Shown one piece after another: positions 13,813 to 18,529 of a stretch of 18,529 nucleotides of DNA. Both the position numbers and the translations under genes were made by a program. The stretch is from positions 1 through 18,529 of the forward strand of contig DASTRU010000041.1 in the NCBI GenBank assembly GCA_035761045.1. The letters are read 5' to 3'. Position 1 is the first letter of the stretch, and each line of letters opens with the position of its first letter. The notes under the pieces were generated by a model, which had not been told where the DNA came from, searched no databases, and worked only from the letters and a program-made list of their open reading frames with translations. This DNA comes from DASTRU01 sp035761045. Its GTDB lineage: Bacteria; Pseudomonadota; Gammaproteobacteria; Burkholderiales; Burkholderiaceae_E.

Positions 13813-15259
13813 GCAGCGGACGTTGCAAGAGAGTGCAAGGAGTTAGGGCAAGCGACTCAACGCTTGCGAAGTCACGTTCGAGATCGGCGCGGCGATCCGT
13901 CGCGGCCACGAAGACGAAGGGCCCGTTCGGCGCGTTTCGAACATCACGTGTTAGGCGGTAATGGTTATCGACGATGCCCGACGGGTTCCATATCAAGGCG
14001 TCATGCGCGCGGGCATAGTAGATCAACTCCGACATAAGTCGTCGATCTTCGGCGACGAGCCGCGCGCCTTGTTCGTCGAGCAGGCGTCTTACGCATTGGC
14101 CATACGCGTCCCAACCTCGTACCTGCGTGAGTGGGTCGCGCTGGACGGGTAAGTCGACGCCTAAGGCGTTCAAGATGAGTGGATGGTGATACAGCGTGAG
14201 TGCGACCGCCACGTTAAGCGCGATCGCGGTGCGTGCAAACCAGCGGTGAGCAGGTCGTGCAAGCCACATACCAGCAAGTATGGACGCGGCAACCGCCGTG
14301 GGAGCGGCCCAGTTGGCCAATGCGCGAGCGAAAAACGCTTGCGCGCCGATGATGGCGAGGAACGGCAGCGCAAACCATGCGAGTAAACGCCATTGACGCC
14401 GCGCCGTCCATGAGGTTGGCGCATTGGCATTCGGCACCGCGCGAAAGCCGGTGGCGGCAGCTAATACGAATGCCAATGCCGTAAGCGGACCCAGCACGCC
14501 AACTTGCTCCGCGAGAAAGCGCGCGAGCGCCGCGAGAGAGGGCCGATCGCGTTCGGCTTGCGCGATATCCGCCGTGTGTTGCAAGGTTGCGAAGGCATGC
14601 GTCGAGTTCCACAACACATTAGGCGCGAATAAGAGTGCGGCGACTAAGGCACCGATCCACGGGCCCGGGGTTTTCATCAATCGCCGCTCCCGCGCATCGA
14701 ACGCTAAAAATCCGAGCGCCGATATCGCGAAGATCCCCATCGTGTACTTACTAAGGAGTCCGAATCCCGCGAGGACTCCGGTCGCGATCCACCATCGCAT
14801 CTCGTTCGCATCGAGCGCGCGAATGAAGGAGTAAAACGTCGCCGCCCAAAACATAAGAAGCAAGGCATCGGTCGTCATGAACCATGCGTAAAACGAGACG
14901 AGCGGCAACAACACGAAGGCGAGAACGCTCCACCACGCGCTACGAACATCGGCGATGCGTCGGCCAATCAAATACACGAGCCAGCCCGTCACCGCGAAGG
15001 CGAGGGCGGAGGGAAGGCGAATGCACGCCTCGCTTTCGCCGCACACGGCGCGCGCGGCGCCAATCGTCCACGCGATCATCGGTGGCTTGGAGAAATAACC
15101 GAAACCCGGCGTAAGCGACCACGCGAAGTATTGCGCTTCGTCGTAATGCAAGTTCACGCCGAGCGATTCGCGCGCCACGACGCGATAAACAAGCGTGAAC
15201 GCCAACAGCGCGAGCACGGCCCAGGTAATGCGGCGATCGGACGAATTAGGACTTAACAA
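13769..15259 (-). CDS. GT39/PMT-type membrane glycosyltransferase (ArnT-like)
   Basis: Enzymes of this family move a sugar from a polyprenyl-phosphate carrier to lipid A or to protein on the periplasmic side. The 496-aa product has many hydrophobic segments. It shows the family's first periplasmic loop, HYDEAQYFAWSL (the D40-E41 pair expected for catalysis), then YFSKPPMIAW (55-64) and a GLLSKYTMGIF segment near 170. It is shorter than typical ArnT (about 550 aa). The start is TTG at 15259, supported by AAGGA (15270-15266) six nt upstream; this site overlaps the corA stop codon. The neighbouring GT2 probably makes its lipid-linked donor. ArnT, an FlmK-like lipid A transferase and a protein O-glycosylase are all possible; I cannot choose. 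Confidence 0.85.
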   Translation of the reverse strand: MLSPNSSDRRITWAVLALLAFTLVYRVVARESLGVNLHYDEAQYFAWSLTPGFGYFSKPPMIAWTIGAARAVCGESEACIRLPSALAFAVTGWLVYLIGRRIADVRSAWWSVLAFVLLPLVSFYAWFMTTDALLLMFWAATFYSFIRALDANEMRWWIATGVLAGFGLLSKYTMGIFAISALGFLAFDARERRLMKTPGPWIGALVAALLFAPNVLWNSTHAFATLQHTADIAQAERDRPSLAALARFLAEQVGVLGPLTALAFVLAAATGFRAVPNANAPTSWTARRQWRLLAWFALPFLAIIGAQAFFARALANWAAPTAVAASILAGMWLARPAHRWFARTAIALNVAVALTLYHHPLILNALGVDLPVQRDPLTQVRGWDAYGQCVRRLLDEQGARLVAEDRRLMSELIYYARAHDALIWNPSGIVDNHYRLTRDVRNAPNGPFVFVAATDRRADLERDFASVESLALTPCTLLQRPLHAYRLGNFIQPTRQ

Positions 15260-15268
15260 TCGTATTCC

Positions 15269-16369
15269 TTAGCGACGCTTTCTTAGTCGAAGGATGCGGC
15301 GCACGCTGAAATAAACAAGCAAGGTCGTCGCGACAAACCCCATGGCGCCGAGCATGATCCAAAACCCCCATGGATGATCCGCGCCAGGTAGGACATGAAA
15401 ATTCATTCCATAGATGCCGGCGAGTAGGTTCAGTGGCGCGAAGATGGAGGTAATGACGGTAAGCGTCGTGACGATTTGATTCGTGCGATTGCTTTGCGCG
15501 TTGAAATGAATTTGCACCGCGGTTTCAAGCGAGCTTTCCAAGCGGCGCGCGTGTTGAAGCACGCGACCAATATGCTCGGTCACGTCGGCAAGCCGCACGA
15601 GAAATGCATCGTGGGCATGCGCGTCGCGATGGTTTTCGAGGTAACTGTCGCGCAGCTCGCCAAGTGCATCGACTTGTTCCTCGCATAAGTCTTCGAGCTT
15701 GCGCAGTTCATTGCGCGCATGAAGCAAGGTACGCCAGTTGCTAAACGGGCGAGCGGGGTCGAGTAACTCCCGCTGCCAACGATCGAGCAACGTGGCGAGC
15801 GGCTGACGTAGATCGAGATAACGGTCGACCATGCCATTTAATAACCGCAGCATGAGTTCTTCGGGTTTGTTGGGCAGCCGCAGTTTGTCGGGAAGCGCGA
15901 CGCCGTTTTCCACGCCGCGGCGCCGATACTCCAACACGCGCTCGCGCATTTGCTTGACGGTTTGGCTACCAAGATCGCGCACGGTGACGAGCAGACGATC
16001 GATCACGAAAAACGTGACTGGCCGCGTGATGAGTTCTTGCAGCGTTCGCCGCTCGTCCGCTCGAATGGGTTGCGCCGCAAGCGCCTCCAAACGTTGGGTC
16101 TCGCCGGTCGACAATTTGCGAAATACGAGCATGTCGTAGTCGCGCGTGCCGTCGTAGTAAGACGGATGTAAAAGGTTCGCCGCGTCGGTGAGATGAAGAT
16201 CGTAAAGGCGCACACCGGTAAGCCGCGCCACGGTTTCACGCAGAACTTCGGGCGTGCTCGCCACTTCCTCGTGCATGACGTCAAGCCACAGCCACCCCAC
16301 CGCTGGCATCGACTCCGGAACGGTTTCAAGCCATGTGGCTTGATCGGGCAAGAAGTGCAACGCGTCCAT
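15269..16369 (-). CDS. corA: CorA-family Mg2+/divalent metal channel
   Basis: CorA pentamers let Mg2+ (also Co2+ or Ni2+) enter through the inner membrane. The 366-aa product has a large cytoplasmic N-terminal domain with a long helix-rich stretch (about 190-290). Two C-terminal membrane helices follow (about 300-320 and 335-355), separated by the signature YGMNF; the pore GMN motif is at 321-323. The tail is strongly basic (RRILRLRKRR), as in CorA. The outer loop after GMN reads HVLPGADHPWG and so lacks the usual MPE. It is 9 nt downstream of hemB and 9 nt upstream of the GT39 start. The start has no obvious ribosome binding site, so it may depend on coupling to hemB. A ZntB-like Zn transporter is the alternative. 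Confidence 0.9.
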   Translation of the reverse strand: MDALHFLPDQATWLETVPESMPAVGWLWLDVMHEEVASTPEVLRETVARLTGVRLYDLHLTDAANLLHPSYYDGTRDYDMLVFRKLSTGETQRLEALAAQPIRADERRTLQELITRPVTFFVIDRLLVTVRDLGSQTVKQMRERVLEYRRRGVENGVALPDKLRLPNKPEELMLRLLNGMVDRYLDLRQPLATLLDRWQRELLDPARPFSNWRTLLHARNELRKLEDLCEEQVDALGELRDSYLENHRDAHAHDAFLVRLADVTEHIGRVLQHARRLESSLETAVQIHFNAQSNRTNQIVTTLTVITSIFAPLNLLAGIYGMNFHVLPGADHPWGFWIMLGAMGFVATTLLVYFSVRRILRLRKRR

Positions 16370-16378
16370 TGAAAAAAC

Positions 16379-17395
16379 TTAGTCTTTTAGCCAACGCGCC
16401 ACGTCGCGCGCGTAATAGGTGAGGACGCCGTCGGCGCCCGCGCGCTTAAATGCGGTCATGGCTTCAAGCACCGTCTTGCGCTCATCGAGCCAGCCATTTT
16501 GCGCGGCCGCCTTAAGCATCGCGTATTCGCCGCTGACTTGGTAGACGAAGGTCGGCGCGGCGAATGTGTCTTTTACCCGTCGCACGATGTCGAGATATGG
16601 CATGCCGGGTTTGACCATCACCATATCGGCGCCTTCTTCGAGATCGAGCCCCACCTCGCGCAGCGCTTCATCCGAATTGGCTGGATCCATTTGATACGCG
16701 GCTTTGTTTGATTTGCCTAAGTTCGCGGCGGAACCGACCGCGTCGCGAAATGGTCCGTAATACGCACTCGCGTATTTCGCGCTGTAGGCCATGATGCGCG
16801 TGTGAATCGCCTGGGCGTTTTCGAGCGCGTGGCGAATCGCGCCGATGCGGCCATCCATCATGTCGCTGGGCGCGACGATGTCGACGCCCGCCGTGGCTTG
16901 CACCAAGGCTTGCTCTTTAAGAATGGCGACGGTTTCGTCATTGAGCACGTAGCCATTCTCGTCAATGACGCCGTCTTGACCATGCGAGGTGTAGGGGTCA
17001 AGCGCAACGTCCGTCAACACGCCAAGCTCGGGAAAGCGCGTCTTGATTTCACGCACCACGCGCGGGACGAGACCGTTGGGATTGGTGGCCTCGCGACCAT
17101 CGAGGGTTTTAAGCGATGCGTCGATTACCGGGAACAGCGCGAGGCAGGGAATGCCTAAACGCAGGGCGTCTTCGGCCACGGGTAATAAAAGATCGGCGCT
17201 TAGTCGTTCGACGCCCGGCATCGACGCAACCGATTCGCGACGTTGAGTGCCCTCAAGCACGAACACTGGGTAAATCAAGTCGTCGGACGTCACTACCGTC
17301 TCTCGCATCATGCGACGTGAAAAATCATCACGCCGCATTCGGCGCATGCGCATGGCGGGATAACGCGTCGCGAATGATGAGCGAGCTAATGTCAT
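16379..17395 (-). CDS. hemB: Delta-aminolevulinic acid dehydratase (porphobilinogen synthase)
   Basis: HemB condenses two 5-aminolevulinate molecules to porphobilinogen, the second step of tetrapyrrole (heme) synthesis, in the cytosol. The 338-aa product has both Schiff-base lysines: K207 in MAYSAKYASAYYGPF and K262 in MVMVKPGMPYLD. The metal loop reads DVALDPYTSHGQDG, with Asp residues where the Zn-type enzyme has a Cys triad, so this is the Mg2+-dependent class. The N-terminal RMRRMRRDDFSRRMMRE is typical of proteobacterial HemB. The ATG at 17395 has AAGGA about 10 nt upstream. It leads a six-gene minus-strand run, preceded by an AT-rich gap that probably holds its promoter. Confidence 0.97.
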   Translation of the reverse strand: MTLARSSFATRYPAMRMRRMRRDDFSRRMMRETVVTSDDLIYPVFVLEGTQRRESVASMPGVERLSADLLLPVAEDALRLGIPCLALFPVIDASLKTLDGREATNPNGLVPRVVREIKTRFPELGVLTDVALDPYTSHGQDGVIDENGYVLNDETVAILKEQALVQATAGVDIVAPSDMMDGRIGAIRHALENAQAIHTRIMAYSAKYASAYYGPFRDAVGSAANLGKSNKAAYQMDPANSDEALREVGLDLEEGADMVMVKPGMPYLDIVRRVKDTFAAPTFVYQVSGEYAMLKAAAQNGWLDERKTVLEAMTAFKRAGADGVLTYYARDVARWLKD

Positions 17396-17480
17396 GACGG
17401 ATAAATCCTTAGGAGTTGCTCGTTAATTAACCTAACAAAACAGCTTTACTAAAAATAATTAAAAAGCTTTTTAAAAAAAC
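17396..17480 (-). promoter_or_regulatory. AT-rich leader and probable promoter region of hemB
   Basis: This gap upstream of hemB is strikingly AT-rich, with A/T runs around 17451-17479 including the palindrome AAAAAGCTTTTT (17461-17472). It is the only place where the hemB-led operon can start within this window, since engB upstream ends at 17591. I could not fix a single -35/-10 pair: several TTTTAA and TAATTA-like boxes overlap. The hemB ribosome binding site AAGGA is the complement of 17406-17410. Confidence 0.35.
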
Positions 17481-17608
17481 GTGAACTTTGCGAAAGGCTC
17501 CGAATCGTACAAATGGACGCTCGATGCGTCCCCCGCTTCTCCTCCCTGAGCGGGGCCTTTCTAACAAGGCGTTATCGCCCCGGTGCTTGCTCACTGGGGC
17601 TTTTTTTT
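17481..17608 (+). ncRNA. Candidate small RNA (three hairpins ending in a terminator)
   Basis: On the + strand, where no protein gene exists between hemB and engB, three hairpins follow each other. The first is GGACGC (17515-17520) with GCGTCC (17526-17531). The second is CCCCGCT (17531-17537) with AGCGGGG (17549-17555). The third is the terminator at 17577-17608. The first two share one base and so would pair slightly offset. An AT-rich region just upstream could supply a promoter, but no clear one was identified, so the 5' end is a guess. Its 3' end is antisense to the end of engB. It could instead be a tandem terminator that only blocks stray transcription. Confidence 0.3.
17577..17608 (+). 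terminator. Strong rho-independent terminator on the + strand
   Basis: GCCCCGGTG (17577-17585) pairs with CACTGGGGC (17592-17600) around a 6-nt loop, followed by eight T (17601-17608). The single imperfect position is a G-U wobble on the + strand but a C-A mismatch on the minus strand, and the T-run follows only on the + strand. It therefore stops + strand transcription, although the nearest genes on both sides are minus-strand. The engB stop codon (17593-17591) lies inside the hairpin. Confidence 0.7.
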
Positions 17609-18238
17609 GGGCCACGCCGTGGGTGGTGCGCCGAACCATTGGAGGACTCGTGCATCCGCATCTTCAAGACCGGTTCGATGAAGCGCGGAGAATGTTTGCA
17701 CCGTATGCGGCGAACCTTCGAGAGCGCGTTGTATGCCTTCGAGCGCGCGACGCGTTTCGGTACGGTTGAGTTTGTCGGTTTTGGTGAGCAGCACATGAAT
17801 GGGTTTTTGCGCGGGCGTGACCCAATCGATAAGGCGTTCGTCGAGTTCGGTTAGTCCGCGTCTTGAATCCATCAACAACACCACGCCCACGAGTTGTCTG
17901 CGTTCGCGCAGATAACCGCCGAGCAAAGCATCCCAACCCGCGCGCGTGGTACCGCTCGAAGCGGCGTATCCATACCCCGGCAGATCCACCAAATACCCCC
18001 ACGAGCGATCGCGGTCGGCAACGAGGAAGAAATTCAAAAGCTGCGTACGCCCTGGGGTTTTGCTCGCAAATGCCAGCCCGCGTTGATTGCACAAAAGGTT
18101 GATCGCCGTCGACTTCCCCGCGTTCGAGCGGCCAACAAAGGCGACTTCGGGAATGTCGTCGTTGAATCCGGGTCCATCGAGTTGCGCCAGCGATGCGGCG
18201 GTGGAATAAAAACGAGCACGATGCAAAAGAGACGACAT
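17591..18238 (-). CDS. engB: Ribosome-biogenesis GTPase EngB (YihA/YsxC)
   Basis: EngB is an essential GTPase that helps assemble the 50S ribosomal subunit. The 215-aa product has all G motifs: G1 GRSNAGKS (36-43), G2 TPGRT (61-65), G3 DLPG (85-88), G4 TKTD (152-155) and G5 SAL (184-186). The sequence LCNQRGLAFASKTPGRTQLLNFF is characteristic of EngB. The ATG at 18238 lacks a clear ribosome binding site (CCTCCTA directly precedes it), but no better start exists before the conserved LHRARF segment. The last six codons (PKKKPQ) and the stop run through the + strand terminator. It diverges from the cytochrome c gene, a common betaproteobacterial arrangement. Confidence 0.96.
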   Translation of the reverse strand: MSSLLHRARFYSTAASLAQLDGPGFNDDIPEVAFVGRSNAGKSTAINLLCNQRGLAFASKTPGRTQLLNFFLVADRDRSWGYLVDLPGYGYAASSGTTRAGWDALLGGYLRERRQLVGVVLLMDSRRGLTELDERLIDWVTPAQKPIHVLLTKTDKLNRTETRRALEGIQRALEGSPHTVQTFSALHRTGLEDADARVLQWFGAPPTAWPKKKPQ

Positions 18239-18273
18239 TAGGAGGCAAGGGCAGGGAGGCGACGACCGCTGGC

Positions 18274-18280
18274 TATAATA
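18274..18280 (+). promoter_or_regulatory. -10 box TATAATA between engB and the cytochrome gene
   Basis: TATAAT at 18274-18279 is a perfect -10 hexamer on the + strand, about 60 nt before the cytochrome start codon, giving a leader of roughly 55 nt. The expected -35 position (18251-18256, GCAGGG) does not match consensus. On the minus strand the same bases read TATTATA, so the box could also serve engB, whose start is 36 nt away. A GC-rich hairpin, CCGCC (18297-18301) with GGCGG (18310-18314), lies in the + strand leader. Confidence 0.5.
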
Positions 18281-18340
18281 AGGAGTTTTTTTGAATCCGC
18301 CGCGCGGGTGGCGGGCTATTAAAGATTTGCCGAGGACTGA

Positions 18341-18529
18341 ATGAAGCTGACGAAGTTGATCGTGCTGGGTGCATCGCTTTTCGCGGGACTAGCCGCCCAT
18401 GCGCAACAAGCGAACGTGAGGCCCGACGCAGCGAAGGGCCAGGCGACGGCGGCGATTTGCGCTGGTTGCCACGGCGCGGATGGCAATTCACTTGCCCCGA
18501 CGTTTCCCAAAATCGCGAGCCAACACTAC
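18341..18529 (+). CDS. Cytochrome c, probably c4 type (3' end cut by the window)
   Basis: This is a periplasmic c-type cytochrome. The first 63 codons are present. A signal peptide (MKLTKLIVLG, hydrophobic to about residue 19) is followed by a likely cleavage site after AHA (19-21). A heme-binding CAGCH motif (C40, C43, H44) is followed by GADGNS and FPKIASQHY. CxGCHGxDGNS...FPKLAGQ is typical of c4-type diheme cytochromes, which pass electrons to terminal oxidases. The ATG at 18341 is preceded by GAGGA four nt upstream. The second heme domain lies outside the window, so monoheme versus diheme cannot be checked. Confidence 0.85.
   Translation, partial: MKLTKLIVLGASLFAGLAAHAQQANVRPDAAKGQATAAICAGCHGADGNSLAPTFPKIASQHY

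Noticed and set aside
12065..15259. Calling the GT2 and GT39 genes arnC and arnT.
   Set aside because: The aminoarabinose genes arnA, arnB and arnD are absent from the cluster and the GT39 product is shorter than ArnT, so only family names are justified.
17531..17600. The hairpins after engB as the engB terminator.
   Set aside because: On the minus strand there is no T-run after either hairpin, and the larger stem has a C-A mismatch.

Overview
The window looks like chromosomal DNA from a betaproteobacterium, probably Burkholderiales. The reasons are the gene order tssC-hcp-tssE-tssF-tssG-clpV-vgrG, the divergent pair engB / c4-type cytochrome next to hemB, and a HemB with an aspartate-type metal site. 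Coding DNA is GC-rich with many GCG and TTG codons. I cannot name a genus.

Region 1 (1-10428, + strand) is the distal half of a type VI secretion (T6SS) operon. It holds the end of the sheath gene tssC, the tube protein Hcp, baseplate proteins TssE, TssF and TssG, the sheath-recycling ATPase ClpV and the spike VgrG. Most junctions overlap or are under 30 nt. The membrane complex, TssB, TssA and any PAAR or effector gene are not in the window.

Region 2 (10429-11141) is a visibly AT-rich gap between the T6SS operon and the convergent lipid operon. It is not empty. It holds a ~100-nt nested inverted repeat (10553-10651). It also holds a 53-codon glycine-rich reading frame on the minus strand (10748-10909) with a strong GGAGG ribosome binding site, followed at once by a rho-independent terminator (10686-10727) whose stem is fully paired only in minus-strand RNA. 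This little transcription unit is the least explained thing here.

Region 3 (11142-17395, - strand) is six tightly packed genes, transcribed hemB, corA, a GT39/PMT-type membrane glycosyltransferase, a PAP2 phosphatase, a polyprenyl-phosphate glycosyltransferase (GT2) and a UPF0104/flippase-like membrane protein. The last four overlap one another and look like a pathway that loads a sugar on a lipid carrier and transfers it to an envelope acceptor, possibly lipid A. The arnABD genes needed for aminoarabinose are absent here, so the sugar is unknown.

Region 4 (17396-18529) holds engB (- strand) and the start of a c4-type cytochrome (+ strand), which diverge around a TATAATA box. Between hemB and engB is a + strand run of three hairpins ending in a strong terminator that overlaps the engB stop codon. 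No protein gene reads into it, so it may mark a small RNA.
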